Below, one piece after another: positions 1 through 9,020 of a DNA stretch of 64,000 nt (its first letter is position 1; each line of letters opens with the position of its first letter). The notes beneath the pieces were generated by a model. The model was not told the DNA's origin and searched no databases. It saw only the letters and a list, made by a program, of their open reading frames with translations. This DNA comes from Variovorax guangxiensis (lineage in GTDB: Bacteria > Pseudomonadota > Gammaproteobacteria > Burkholderiales > Burkholderiaceae_C): the NCBI RefSeq assembly GCF_003952165.1, contig NZ_RXFT01000001.1, forward strand, positions 310,001-374,000, in the 5' to 3' direction. A program made the translations under genes and the position numbers.

Positions 1-1218
1 CGCGAGCTCGTCCTGCACGTGCGGCGAGTGCGGCACCGCCAGCGCGTTGCCGGTGGTGAAGGTCCGAGAGGCGCCGCGCCGGTCGACACCCAGCAGGTGG
101 AAGCCCGCGACCGCGCGGCTCTGGTGGCAGCCCATGCAGCTCAGGTCGTCGAGGCGGCGCAGCACCGCCTGCGGCGACTGAAGCGTGCGGCTGCCGGGCA
201 CGGCCTGCCATTCGCCGGGCGCGAAGATCTGCGCGAAGGGCCGGTTGGCCAGCCGTTCGAGTCCGCGCGGCGCGACCGAGATGGCTTCGGTCGCGAGGAA
301 CCTGTCGGGAATCTGCAGCGTGGCCTCGTCCAGCGCGCGCAGGTTGGCGGGTTGCCGAAGCCACTGCTGCAGTTCCTTGCGCAGCGGGGCATTGGCCTTG
401 AGCCTGGCGACGTCGGGCGTGTTCTCCAGCGGTGCGATCTCGAAGCGCCTGGCGCCCGCGTTCCAGCGGAAGGCGCGCAGCATGTATTCAGCGTGGCCGC
501 CCAGGTCGGGCCGCACCGCCGAGGGCCAGCGCACGCTCTGCAGGTTGGTGGTGAGCTGCGCGATGCGCGCGTGCTCCAGCCGCTTCGGCGCGAGCGGGCC
601 ATCGGCCGAGGTCAGCCAGCGGCCCAGCGCCTCGTCGGCCATCGCGGCCTGCGGCGGCTGCCATCGCTTCGCGGCGGCGGCGCAGCTCCCGTCTGCATCG
701 GGCGCGTCGCCGCGCAGTTCGACGTTGACAGTCATCGGCAGGCGAGACTGCATCGCGGCCGTGCGATAGGCCAGCCGGTACACCAGCCGCGTTTCGCCGC
801 AGGCGCCGCTCTGGAAGGGCCGGCGGTCCATGCGGTTGGCGACGCCGACCAGCTCGAAGAAGGCATCGGGGCTCGCGAGCCAGCGCGCGTCGAACAGCCG
901 GTGCGGATAGCGCGAGATGCCCACGCCCGCCTGCCTGTCGCGCCGCTGGATACCGGAAAGGCTGGCGCCCAGCGGTTCGGTGATGGAGCGCCAGGCCGGA
1001 GTGCGCATCAGCGCCTCGTTGGCGGTGACGCCATCGGTGGACTGCGCCGATTCGCCGTACATCCAGCGCGCGAAGCCGGCGCCGGATTTCTCGGCAGCCT
1101 GCAGCGCGGCGGGCGAGGTGACGAGCAGCACCGGCTCCGCCGCTTGCGCCATGGGCACAGCGGAAGCGAGCGTCAGTGCGAGGAGGGCGGCGGGCAGGTG
1201 ATGTCGGATGAGCGGCAC
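1..1218 (-). CDS. Secreted protein with a CxxCH haem-type motif (3' part outside window)
   Basis: An open frame runs from a GTG at 1218 off the left edge, giving 406 visible residues. The N-terminus looks like a signal peptide: a basic start, then an Ala/Leu-rich core ending near MAQAAEP at about residues 25-30. Residues 361-365 read CMGCH, the covalent haem c attachment motif, so the mature protein probably lies in the periplasm. I do not recognise the rest, which has no obvious second CxxCH in the visible part. The GTG start is chosen because the hydrophobic signal follows it directly; no good ribosome binding site is visible. It lies 31 bases downstream of the ABC ATPase gene on the same strand and may be the last gene of that operon. 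Function unknown. Confidence 0.6.
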   Translation of the reverse strand, partial: MPLIRHHLPAALLALTLASAVPMAQAAEPVLLVTSPAALQAAEKSGAGFARWMYGESAQSTDGVTANEALMRTPAWRSITEPLGASLSGIQRRDRQAGVGISRYPHRLFDARWLASPDAFFELVGVANRMDRRPFQSGACGETRLVYRLAYRTAAMQSRLPMTVNVELRGDAPDADGSCAAAAKRWQPPQAAMADEALGRWLTSADGPLAPKRLEHARIAQLTTNLQSVRWPSAVRPDLGGHAEYMLRAFRWNAGARRFEIAPLENTPDVARLKANAPLRKELQQWLRQPANLRALDEATLQIPDRFLATEAISVAPRGLERLANRPFAQIFAPGEWQAVPGSRTLQSPQAVLRRLDDLSCMGCHQSRAVAGFHLLGVDRRGASRTFTTGNALAVPHSPHVQDELA

Positions 1219-1249
1219 GCGGCCGATTGTGCCGCCGTGCCGCCCGTCA

Positions 1250-2917
1250 TCACGCGAAGGCCCGACCCGCTTCGGGCATTGCCTGTGCCGTGTCCAGCGC
1301 ATCCAGCGCCGCCAGCGGCCGCGGCGTGGCTGCGAGCAGCGCCTGCGTGTACGCATGGCGCGGATCGTCGAACACCGCGTCGCGCGCGCCTTGCTCCACG
1401 ATGCGCCCGCGCTCCATCACGATCACGCGGTCGGCGATCTGCTCCACGGCCGCGAGGTCGTGGCTGATGAACAGGCATGCGAATCCGTGGTGCTGTTGCA
1501 GGCTCTGGAACAGCTTGAGCACCTGCGCCTGGATCGTCATGTCGAGCGCCGACACCGGCTCGTCGGCCACCACGAAGGCTGGGCGCCGCACCAGCGCGCG
1601 GGCGATCGCCACGCGCTGGCGCTGGCCGCCCGAAAGCTCGTGCGGGTAGCGCGCGCCGAGGCCGTCGAGGCCGACCTCGTCCAGCGTTTCCTTCACGCGC
1701 CGGGTGCGGGCCGTCGCATCGAGCTCGGGCAGGTGGCGCAGCGGCTCGGCCACGATCTCCTGCACGCGCATGCGCGGGTCCAGCGAGGAGAACGGGTCCT
1801 GGAACACCAGTTGGCAAGCCAGCCTGAAGCGATGCAGTGCGGCGCGGCCGGCGCTGCGAACGTCCTCGCCGCGAAACAGGATCTGCCCGGCCTGCGAGGG
1901 CGCGAGCCGCAGGATGGCGCGGCCCAGCGTGGTCTTGCCCGAGCCGCTGCCGCCCACCAGCGCGACCATCTCGCCCGGATGGATGTCGAGGTCGAGCGAG
2001 TCGATCACGCGAACCGGCGCGTGGCGTTTGAAGAAGCCGGCGCGTGCGCCGGCGTAGCTCACGCACAGGCCGCGCACCTGCACCAGCGGCTGCCGCTGCT
2101 CGGCGGGTTCGGCCTTGGCCGCCTGCCGGCGCGGCAGCGCGTCGACCAGCTTGCAGGTGTAGGGCTGCCTCGGTGCCAGCAGGATGCCCGGCACCTCGCC
2201 GGTCTCGACCAGCCGGCCCTTCTCCAGCACGATGGCGCGCTGCGCATAGCGCCCCACCAGCCCGAGGTTGTGCGTGATGAGCAGCACGGCCGTGCCGTTG
2301 TCGCGCGCCAGGCCCACCATCAGGTCGAGCACCTCGCGCTGGCTCAGCGTGTCCAGCGCGGTGGTCGGCTCGTCGGCGATCAGCAGGCGCGGCTTCAGCA
2401 GCATCACGCTGGCCAGCATGATGCGCTGGCGCATGCCGCCCGAGAACTCGTGCGGATAGGCGTGCATGCAGCGTTCGGGGTCTGCGATCTGCACGCGGCG
2501 CAGCATGTCGACGATGCGCGCGCGAATCTCCTGCGCCGGCAGCTGCGTGTGCATGCGCAGCCCTTCGGCCATCTGCTCGCCGATGCGGTGCACCGGGTTG
2601 AGCGAGACCATCGGCTCCTGGAACACCATGCCGATGCCCGGCCCGCGGATGGGGCGCATGGCCTTCGCGTCGTGCGTGGCCAGGTCCTGCCCGTCGAACA
2701 CGATGCGCCCGCCGGTCTGCGCAATGCCAGGCGGCAGCAGCTGCAGGATGGCACGCGCGGCCATCGTCTTGCCGCTGCCCGATTCGCCCACCACCGCGAG
2801 GAACTCGCCCGCCTTCACTTCGAAGGACAGGTCGTGCACCAGCGGCTGGGCGCCGTTGCGCAGTTCGATCTTCAGGTGCTCCACCGACAGCACGGTGGGG
2901 TTCGATGCGGTGTTCAT
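1250..2917 (-). CDS. Peptide/nickel-type ABC transporter ATP-binding protein, two fused nucleotide-binding domains
   Basis: This 555-residue protein energises the importer encoded by the three upstream genes. It carries two complete ABC ATPase domains in one chain. Domain 1 has Walker A GESGSGKT at 44-51, signature SGGMRQR and Walker B LLIADEPT. Domain 2 has Walker A GGSGSGKT, signature SGGQRQR and Walker B FVVADEPV. This corresponds to DppD plus DppF, or OppD plus OppF, as a natural fusion (GsiA/YejF style). The start at 2917 gives an ATGA overlap with the stop of the permease gene, typical of translational coupling. All catalytic motifs are intact. Substrate class is inferred from family only. 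Confidence 0.93.
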   Translation of the reverse strand: MNTASNPTVLSVEHLKIELRNGAQPLVHDLSFEVKAGEFLAVVGESGSGKTMAARAILQLLPPGIAQTGGRIVFDGQDLATHDAKAMRPIRGPGIGMVFQEPMVSLNPVHRIGEQMAEGLRMHTQLPAQEIRARIVDMLRRVQIADPERCMHAYPHEFSGGMRQRIMLASVMLLKPRLLIADEPTTALDTLSQREVLDLMVGLARDNGTAVLLITHNLGLVGRYAQRAIVLEKGRLVETGEVPGILLAPRQPYTCKLVDALPRRQAAKAEPAEQRQPLVQVRGLCVSYAGARAGFFKRHAPVRVIDSLDLDIHPGEMVALVGGSGSGKTTLGRAILRLAPSQAGQILFRGEDVRSAGRAALHRFRLACQLVFQDPFSSLDPRMRVQEIVAEPLRHLPELDATARTRRVKETLDEVGLDGLGARYPHELSGGQRQRVAIARALVRRPAFVVADEPVSALDMTIQAQVLKLFQSLQQHHGFACLFISHDLAAVEQIADRVIVMERGRIVEQGARDAVFDDPRHAYTQALLAATPRPLAALDALDTAQAMPEAGRAFA

Positions 2918-3732
2918 GGCTTCTCCGTCCGCGGATCGAGCCGGTCGCGCAGCGATTCGCCCAGCAGGTTGATGCCCAGCAGCGTGAGCGCGATGCACAG
3001 GCCCGGCACCACGCACAGCCACACGGCCGAGGCCATGTAGGGCCGCGCGCTCGCGAGCATGTTGCCCCAGGTGGGCGCGGGCGGCGGCACGCCCAGGCCG
3101 AGGAAGCTCAGTGCGCTTTCCGACAGCAGCACCCAGCCGAACATGCTGGTGGCCAGCACCGCCACCGGCGCCATGCAGTTGGGCAGCACGTGGCGCCACA
3201 TGGTGTAGAGCTCGCCGTTGCCGATCATGCGCGAGGCCTCCACGTACTCTCGCTCGCGCAGCGACAGCACCGTGCCGCGCACCACGCGCACCACCGAAGG
3301 CGCATAGGCCATGCTCAGCGCCAGCACGATGCCCCACTTGTTGGCGCCGACGATCACCATCACGCCCAGCGCCAGCAGCAGCCCCGGGAAGGCCAGCAGC
3401 GTGTCGTTGAAGGCCATCAGCACGCGGTCGGTCCAGCCGCGCACGAAGCCCGCGACCACGCCGACCACCAGGCCCATGGCAGTAGCCAGCGTCACGGTGA
3501 GCAGCGCCACCAGGCAGCTGGTGGCCGCGCCCTGCATCGCGCGGCTGGCTACGTCGCGGCCGAATTCGTCGGTGCCCAGCCAGTGCGCCATCGAAGGCGG
3601 CTGCAGCTTGGAGCGCAGGTCGATGCCCAGCGGGTTGTAGGGCGTCCACAGCGCGGCGGCCACGGCGACGGCCAGCAGTACCGCGACGAGCGCGCCGCCG
3701 ATGAGGGTATGGGTCTTGAACTTCGTCTTCAC
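2914..3732 (-). CDS. ABC transporter permease, DppC/OppC family
   Basis: This 272-residue inner-membrane permease belongs to the peptide/nickel importer class. It has an N-terminal transmembrane segment after a short basic start, then the LGTDEFGRDV motif typical of DppC proteins, and five further membrane spans. The coupling-helix region with the EAA loop lies around EYVEASRMIGNGELYTMWRH, ahead of HVLPN. The GTG start at 3732 overlaps the TGA of the upstream permease (GTGA), and its own stop overlaps the ATPase start. It should pair with the DppB-like permease to form the translocation channel. Confidence 0.92.
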   Translation of the reverse strand: MKTKFKTHTLIGGALVAVLLAVAVAAALWTPYNPLGIDLRSKLQPPSMAHWLGTDEFGRDVASRAMQGAATSCLVALLTVTLATAMGLVVGVVAGFVRGWTDRVLMAFNDTLLAFPGLLLALGVMVIVGANKWGIVLALSMAYAPSVVRVVRGTVLSLREREYVEASRMIGNGELYTMWRHVLPNCMAPVAVLATSMFGWVLLSESALSFLGLGVPPPAPTWGNMLASARPYMASAVWLCVVPGLCIALTLLGINLLGESLRDRLDPRTEKP

Positions 3733-4673
3733 TGCACAGTCACCCGCGGGTCGAAGAGGGGGTAGCACATGTCGACGATCAGGTTGATCACGACGTAGAT
3801 GCAGGCGGTGAAAAGCAGGCAGCCCTGCAGCACCGGGTAGTCGCGCGCGAAGATCGAATCGATCATCAGCCGCCCCAGGCCGGGCAGGGTGAACACCGTC
3901 TCCAGCACCGCGATGCCGCTGAGCAGGTGCCCGAGGATCAGCCCGATCATGGTGAGGGTCGGGTTGAAGGCGTTGGGCAGCACATGGCGGCGCAGCACCT
4001 GCGATTCGGGCACGCCCTTGGCGCGCGCATGCGTCACGTATTCGAGCCGCAGGATCTCGATGGTGCTGGCGCGCGACATGCGCGTGAGCACGCCGGTCTC
4101 CACCAGCAGCAGCGTCGCGATCGGAAGAATCACGTAGAGCACGCCCTGCGAGAAGTTCTCCGACATCGGCACGTAGCCCACCACCGGCAGCCAGCCCAGG
4201 TACTGGCCGAAGAACATCAGCAGCAGCAGGCCCAGCCAGAAGCTGGGCATCGAAAGCATCAGCGTCGCGGCGCCGATGATGGCGAGGTCGGTGGGCTTGT
4301 CCTTGCGCCAGGCGGCGACGAGGCCGGCGGGCACGGCGATCAGCGAGGCCAGCGCCACCGCGACGAGCACGATGACCGCGCTGACGTGAAAGCGCTCCCA
4401 GATCAGCGGCAGCACCGGCAGGCCGTTGGTGGTCGATGTGCCCAGGTCGCCGGCCAGCGCGTGCTTCAGCCACACGAGGTACTGCACGGGCAGGGGCTGG
4501 TCCAGCCCCATCTGGTGGCGCATGAGCGCCAGCTGCGCGGGGTCGGCGCCTTCGCCCAGCATGAGCAGCACCGGGTCGCCCGGAATCAGCCGCATCAGAG
4601 TGAACACCGCGATGGAAACCAGCAGCAGCGTCGGGATCGTCATCGCGATCCGGCGCAGGAGATAGGCGGGCAT
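3729..4673 (-). CDS. ABC transporter permease, DppB/OppB family
   Basis: This 314-residue integral membrane protein begins MPAYLLRRIAMTIPTLL, the standard DppB start. It shows the RLIPGDPV segment after the first membrane helix, then a large loop with GLDQPLPVQY and LAGDLGTS. The C-terminal permease domain has the EAA-type coupling loop (RLEYVTHARAKGV, then HVLPN). It forms the heterodimeric channel with the DppC-like protein encoded just downstream. Length and motif order are normal for the family. It lies 17 bases after the substrate-binding protein gene, so the set is one transcript. Confidence 0.93.
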   Translation of the reverse strand: MPAYLLRRIAMTIPTLLLVSIAVFTLMRLIPGDPVLLMLGEGADPAQLALMRHQMGLDQPLPVQYLVWLKHALAGDLGTSTTNGLPVLPLIWERFHVSAVIVLVAVALASLIAVPAGLVAAWRKDKPTDLAIIGAATLMLSMPSFWLGLLLLMFFGQYLGWLPVVGYVPMSENFSQGVLYVILPIATLLLVETGVLTRMSRASTIEILRLEYVTHARAKGVPESQVLRRHVLPNAFNPTLTMIGLILGHLLSGIAVLETVFTLPGLGRLMIDSIFARDYPVLQGCLLFTACIYVVINLIVDMCYPLFDPRVTVQ

Positions 4674-4690
4674 TGCTCGCGCGGCTCCGT

Positions 4691-6304
4691 TCAGCCGGCA
4701 GCGGCCAGCCGCACGTTCCAGAACCTCGGCTTGGCCGGCGCCCAGCCCTTGAAGCCGACCACGTTCTTGCGCATGGCGGTGGCGTCGCTGGCGTTGAAGA
4801 GCACGATCATCGGCACGTCCTGCAGCATCTGCTTGTGCATCTCGTCGAACAGCACCTGGCGGCGCGCCTTGTCGCGCGTGACCATCGACTCCGCCAGCCG
4901 GGGCTGGGCGTAGGCGCTGTCCCAGACCTTGCGCGGCTGCGCGGCCTTGTCGCCGGACACCATCTCGAAGTTGAGCGAAGGATCGATGCGCGCCGAGTAG
5001 ATGAAGGCCATGCTCTGGTACTGGCCCTTGGTGTAGCGGTCGAGCTGCGTGGCCCAGTCGAGCACCTCCAGCTCGATGTTGATGCCCGCCTCGGAGGCCA
5101 TGGCCTGCACCAGCACGGCGGCCGAGTACAGGGCCTCGTAGCGCTTGTTGGCGATCATGCGGATCGGCTGGTTGCGGTAGCCCGCTTCGGCCAGCAGCTT
5201 CTTCGCGGCGGCGATGTCGCGCCTGAAGCCGCCGGCCTGCACTGCGTCGTAGTAGGGGCTGGACGAAGGCACCACCGAGTTGTTGACCGGCGATAGGCCC
5301 TCGGTGACGGAGCGCGCGATCTCGGGCGTGTCGAGCGACAGCGCCAGCGCGCGGCGGATGCGCACGTCCTTGAGCAGCGGGTCGCTGGTCTGCAGAAGCA
5401 GCGCGACCATCGACATCACCGGCGTTGTGTCGACCAGCACGTCGGAGCGCTTGCGCATCTCGACCACGTCGGCCGGGCTGGGGTTGACGAAGGCGTCGAT
5501 GCCGCCGCTGTAGAGCGCGGCCTTGGCGGCGGCCGAGTCGGGAATGACGACGAAGCGCAGGTTCTCGATCTCGGCCTTCTTGCCGCCAGCCAGCCCGTCG
5601 CGCGGCTCGGCGCGCGAGGTGTAGCCGTCAAAGCGCGTGAGTTCCACGTACTGCCCGCGCTTCCACTCCTTGAGCTTGTAGGGCCCCGTGCCCACGGGCT
5701 CCTTCCACTGGCCGTCGGGGCCGACCGAGCTGCGATGCAGGATGGCGGCGCCGCCGCAGTCGGGCCGGGCCATCATCGTGAGGAAGAGGGCGCTCGCGCG
5801 CTCCAGCTTGAACACCACCGTCTTCGGGTTGGGCGCCTCCACCGAGAGCACCTTGGTCATGCCCTTGCCGTCGAACTCGGGCAGGCAGCGCCAGCCGCTG
5901 GCGGGCTTCAGATAGCGCTGCCAGTTCCAGACCACGTCGTCGGCCGTGAGCGTGGCGCCGTTCTGGAACTTCACGCCGTCGCGCAGCGTGAAGGTGTAGG
6001 TCAGGCCGTCGGCCGAGGTGTCGACCTTGCTCGCCAGCATCGGGCCCACCGAGGTGTCCTCACGCAGCGCGACCAGCCCCTCTGCCACGTGCAGCAGCAC
6101 GTTGTCGGTGTTGTCGTCGCGGTTGCCGCCGGGGTCGGTGCTGCGGATGTCGGAGTTGATCTGGATGCGCAGCGTCTGGCCTGCGCCTGCGGCCGGCTGG
6201 GCGAGAGCAGGCACGGCGGCTGCCAGGCCGAACGCCAGGGCGGCGACCAGCGATGCTGGCGACTTGGAGGGTGGGCGAGACGGAGGAACGGGGACTTTCT
6301 TCAT
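4691..6304 (-). CDS. Periplasmic substrate-binding protein, family 5 (peptide type)
   Basis: This 537-residue solute-binding protein captures the ligand for the adjacent permease pair. Residues 1 to about 35 are a signal peptide (basic N-terminus, then an Ala/Leu core, with VPALAQP as likely cleavage region). The mature part is a family 5 extracellular solute-binding domain: an IRSTDPGGN segment near the start, then DGLTYTFTLRDGVKFQNG, and later the paired lobes common to DppA/OppA proteins. The ligand cannot be read from sequence. Because the operon also encodes an N-acyl hydrolase-like C45 protein and an omega-type aminotransferase, an acylated amine or short peptide is a reasonable guess. 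The gene follows the C45 gene by 49 bases. Confidence 0.92.
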   Translation of the reverse strand: MKKVPVPPSRPPSKSPASLVAALAFGLAAAVPALAQPAAGAGQTLRIQINSDIRSTDPGGNRDDNTDNVLLHVAEGLVALREDTSVGPMLASKVDTSADGLTYTFTLRDGVKFQNGATLTADDVVWNWQRYLKPASGWRCLPEFDGKGMTKVLSVEAPNPKTVVFKLERASALFLTMMARPDCGGAAILHRSSVGPDGQWKEPVGTGPYKLKEWKRGQYVELTRFDGYTSRAEPRDGLAGGKKAEIENLRFVVIPDSAAAKAALYSGGIDAFVNPSPADVVEMRKRSDVLVDTTPVMSMVALLLQTSDPLLKDVRIRRALALSLDTPEIARSVTEGLSPVNNSVVPSSSPYYDAVQAGGFRRDIAAAKKLLAEAGYRNQPIRMIANKRYEALYSAAVLVQAMASEAGINIELEVLDWATQLDRYTKGQYQSMAFIYSARIDPSLNFEMVSGDKAAQPRKVWDSAYAQPRLAESMVTRDKARRQVLFDEMHKQMLQDVPMIVLFNASDATAMRKNVVGFKGWAPAKPRFWNVRLAAAG

Positions 6305-6353
6305 GGCAACACTCCTGGCGTGGGCGGGCTCGGCAGCGGTAGGGCGTTCGGGG

Positions 6354-7451
6354 TCAGAGGGAATATTCGGTGAAGCGATGGGCCCTGAAGGGCGCCGGGG
6401 CGATGCGCATCTTCCGTGCCGCCGGGTCCATCACGATGGTCGCCACCGTGGCCGACGAGGCGCCGCCAGGCCCCGCGCTCGGGCTGCGGCACACGGCGCG
6501 CGGCGCGCCGAAGCGGTCCTGCAGCGCGTCGAGCACGTCCTGCTCGCCGAGCAGGCCTTCGGCGCGCCGGTTGTGCAGCGCCTCGGTCACGCGGCGGTCG
6601 CGGTAGAGCGAGTCGGGCGTGGTCTCCAGGCTGCGGTCCACCACGCGCGCCAGAGCGGCCGGCGTCTTGAAGTGGTTGGCATGCACCAGGATGCCGCCCT
6701 CTGGCTGCTGCCAGAACACCTGCTCGGGGCAGGTCTCCAGGCTCACGGCCTCGCCCTCGGCGTGCGTGACGATCATGTTGTTGGAGATGGAACGTGCGGT
6801 GCGGCACACCACGCCAAGCGCGTTGGCGTACAGCTCCGACTGCAGGATCCCGCGGCGGATCAGCGCCAGCGGCACGCCCTGCTGCCTGCCGTCGCTGTCG
6901 GCCTTGATGAAGTTTCCGGTGACGGCGATGCCTGCGCTGTTGAGGCCGGCCCGCGCGAGCGTGCCTGCTTCGGCGAAGGTCAGCATCGACGGTCCCTTGG
7001 CGGGCTGGATGCGCAGCACGATGCCCAGCTCCAGGCTCTCCACGCGCCAGTCCCAGTTCTGTGCGTGGATGAGCCGGCCCTCGCGCGAGGCCGAGGGCAT
7101 CACCACCACGCCGGTGCAGCCGTCGGGCGGCTCGGTGGCTTCGAGCTGCTGGAAGGCGTAGAGCATCTCGCTGCGCGCGTTCAGCGCCACGATGTCTTCC
7201 GGCGGCACGCCCGCGCCTTCGGCAACGCCCTCGATCTCGCGCAGCATGCCGGCGTCGAAGGCCTCGATCACCGGCATGAAGCGGCGCGCCAGCGCGCGGG
7301 TGCGGTCCCAGCTGAGGCCCACGCGCTCGAAGGCGGCGCGGTAGGTGCGCAGGCTCAGGTCGATGCGCTCGCCTGCCGCGCGGCCGTACTGCTGGCCGCA
7401 CTGGCGGGCGTCGCCTTCGATGTCGTAGAGGGGGAACGATTCGATGTCCAT
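6354..7451 (-). CDS. C45-family Ntn hydrolase (acyl-CoA:6-aminopenicillanate acyltransferase-like)
   Basis: This 365-residue protein matches the penicillin acyltransferase-like (peptidase C45) family, whose members cleave or form amide bonds after autoproteolysis at a Gly-Cys bond. The expected Gly111-Cys112 lies in DGCTGVVV, so Cys112 would be the N-terminal nucleophile of the beta chain, as at Gly102-Cys103 in the fungal enzyme. The family's NWDW sequence follows in the same chain. No signal peptide is visible, so it should act in the cytoplasm on an imported substrate. It sits between the aminotransferase gene (45-base gap) and the transporter. Bacterial homologues are poorly characterised; an N-acyl amine or beta-peptide amidase is more likely than an antibiotic biosynthetic role. 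Confidence 0.83.
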   Translation of the reverse strand: MDIESFPLYDIEGDARQCGQQYGRAAGERIDLSLRTYRAAFERVGLSWDRTRALARRFMPVIEAFDAGMLREIEGVAEGAGVPPEDIVALNARSEMLYAFQQLEATEPPDGCTGVVVMPSASREGRLIHAQNWDWRVESLELGIVLRIQPAKGPSMLTFAEAGTLARAGLNSAGIAVTGNFIKADSDGRQQGVPLALIRRGILQSELYANALGVVCRTARSISNNMIVTHAEGEAVSLETCPEQVFWQQPEGGILVHANHFKTPAALARVVDRSLETTPDSLYRDRRVTEALHNRRAEGLLGEQDVLDALQDRFGAPRAVCRSPSAGPGGASSATVATIVMDPAARKMRIAPAPFRAHRFTEYSL

Positions 7452-7496
7452 GTCGGTCCGGTGCTTTCCTTGTTCGGTGTGTGATGCGTGTGTGCT

Positions 7497-8852
7497 TCAG
7501 GCTGCGGCGTCGGTCGGCCGGGCGGTCTGCGCGATGGCGGCGCGCAGGCTGTCGACGATCTGGTCGACGTGCCGGCGCTCCAGCGTGAAGGGCGGCGACA
7601 GCGCGATGGTGTCGCCCACGGAGCGCACCAGCACGCCGCCCTGGTCCACGCAGTGCTGGGCCACCGCCTGTGCATGCGTGCCCGCGCCCTCGGCCCAGGG
7701 CTGCAGCTCGATGCCGGCGAGCAGGCCGACGTTGCGCACGTCGATCACGCCCGGCAGGCCGCGCAGCGTGTGCAGGCATTCCTCGAAGTAGGGCGCGGTG
7801 GCCGCCGCCTGGGCGATCAGGCCGTCCTGCGTGTAGGCGTCGAGCGTGGCCATCGCCGCCGCGCAGGCCAGCGGGTGGCCCGAGTAGGTGTAGCCGTGCG
7901 AGAGCTCGATGCCGCTCACGCTGCCCTGCATGAAGGCGTCGTGCACCTCGTCGCGCATCAGCACCGCACCCATGGGCACCGCGCCGTTGGTCAGGCCCTT
8001 GGCGGTGGTGATGAGGTCGGGCGTCACGCCGAACAGGTCGGCCGCGAAGTTGGTGCCCAGGCGGCCGAAGCCGGTGATGACCTCGTCGAAGATCAGCAGC
8101 ACGCCGTGCTTGTCGCAGATCTCGCGCAGGCGCCTGAGGTAGCCGCGCGGCGGCGGCAGCACGCCGGTGGAGCCGGCCACGGGCTCGACGATGACGGCGG
8201 CCACGGTCGACGGGTCGTGCAGCGCGAGCAGCGCCTCCAGCGCGTCGGCCTTCTCGATGCCGTGCGCCGGCTCACCGCGCGAGAAGGCGTTGCGCGCCAG
8301 GTCGAGCGTGTGCGGCAGGTGGTCCACGCCGTTGAGCAGCGGCCCGAAGGTGCTGCGCTGGCGGCCGATGCCGCCCACCGAGATGCCGCCGAAGCCCACG
8401 CCGTGATAGGCGCGCTCGCGGCCGATGAGGCGGTAGCGGCCCGCGTCGCCGCGTGCGCGGTGGTAGGCCAGCGCGATCTTCAGCGCGGTGTCGACCGACT
8501 CGGAGCCCGAGTTGGTGAAGAACACGTGGTTCATGCCCGCGGGCGCCATTTCGGCCAGCCGCTGCGCGAGCACGAAGGCAGCCGGGTGGCCGATCTGGAA
8601 GCTGGAGGCGTAGTCGAGCACGTCGATCTGCGCCTTCATCGCGGCGCTGATGCGCGGGTGGCGGTGCCCCGCGTTCACGCACCACAGGCCGGCGATGGCG
8701 TCGAGCACGCGGCGGCCGTCGGCCAGGTCGTAATAAAGGCCTTCGCTGCCGACGATGAGGCGCGGCGACTGCTTGAACTTGCGGTTGGGGGTGAAGGGCA
8801 TCCAGAACGCGTCGAGCGACGCGGGGGAGGCGGGGGTGTCGGCAAGGGCCAC
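7497..8852 (-). CDS. Class III omega-amino acid:pyruvate aminotransferase family protein
   Basis: This 451-residue PLP enzyme transfers an amino group from a terminal or beta-amine to a keto acid acceptor. It shows the class III fold signatures: FTNSGSESVDTALK for phosphate binding, LLIFDEVITGFGRLG containing the Asp that contacts the pyridine nitrogen, and TTAKGLTNGAVPMGA with the Schiff-base lysine. The WMPFTPNRKFKQSPR start resembles omega-amino acid:pyruvate aminotransferases. The GTG at 8852 is preferred because a GGAGAA ribosome binding site lies about 7 bases upstream. It is the first gene of the minus-strand operon and diverges from the GntR gene. Candidate substrates include beta-alanine, beta-amino acids or diamines; the exact one cannot be read. 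Confidence 0.9.
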   Translation of the reverse strand: MALADTPASPASLDAFWMPFTPNRKFKQSPRLIVGSEGLYYDLADGRRVLDAIAGLWCVNAGHRHPRISAAMKAQIDVLDYASSFQIGHPAAFVLAQRLAEMAPAGMNHVFFTNSGSESVDTALKIALAYHRARGDAGRYRLIGRERAYHGVGFGGISVGGIGRQRSTFGPLLNGVDHLPHTLDLARNAFSRGEPAHGIEKADALEALLALHDPSTVAAVIVEPVAGSTGVLPPPRGYLRRLREICDKHGVLLIFDEVITGFGRLGTNFAADLFGVTPDLITTAKGLTNGAVPMGAVLMRDEVHDAFMQGSVSGIELSHGYTYSGHPLACAAAMATLDAYTQDGLIAQAAATAPYFEECLHTLRGLPGVIDVRNVGLLAGIELQPWAEGAGTHAQAVAQHCVDQGGVLVRSVGDTIALSPPFTLERRHVDQIVDSLRAAIAQTARPTDAAA

Positions 8853-8919
8853 GAGATGGTTCTCCGTTGGGAAGCGACCCGGCTCTCGGGTCGTCGTGGG
8901 GCCGATCTTGAAACTCGAA

Positions 8920-8969
8920 TTGTATTTTTGGCGCGAGATGTACATGGTTTTTTCGGGCCAAAAATACAA
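8920..8969. promoter_or_regulatory. Perfect 13-bp inverted repeat in the aminotransferase/GntR divergent promoter
   Basis: TTGTATTTTTGGC at 8920-8932 is matched exactly by its reverse complement at 8957-8969, with 24 bases between. The site lies in the 168-base gap between the divergent aminotransferase operon and the GntR gene, about 50-70 bases before each start codon. It is therefore the best candidate operator for the GntR protein. The AT-rich arms contrast with the surrounding sequence. Confidence 0.7.
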
Positions 8970-9020
8970 AACCCGGGCGATGATCGGCGCCCAAGCCCCG
9001 CGATTCCGGAGAACCCCTGG

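Noticed and set aside
19..1467. Plus-strand open frame of 482 codons at the left edge
   Set aside because: It is antisense to the signal-peptide/CxxCH gene on the minus strand, with Arg/Ala/Gly-biased shadow composition.
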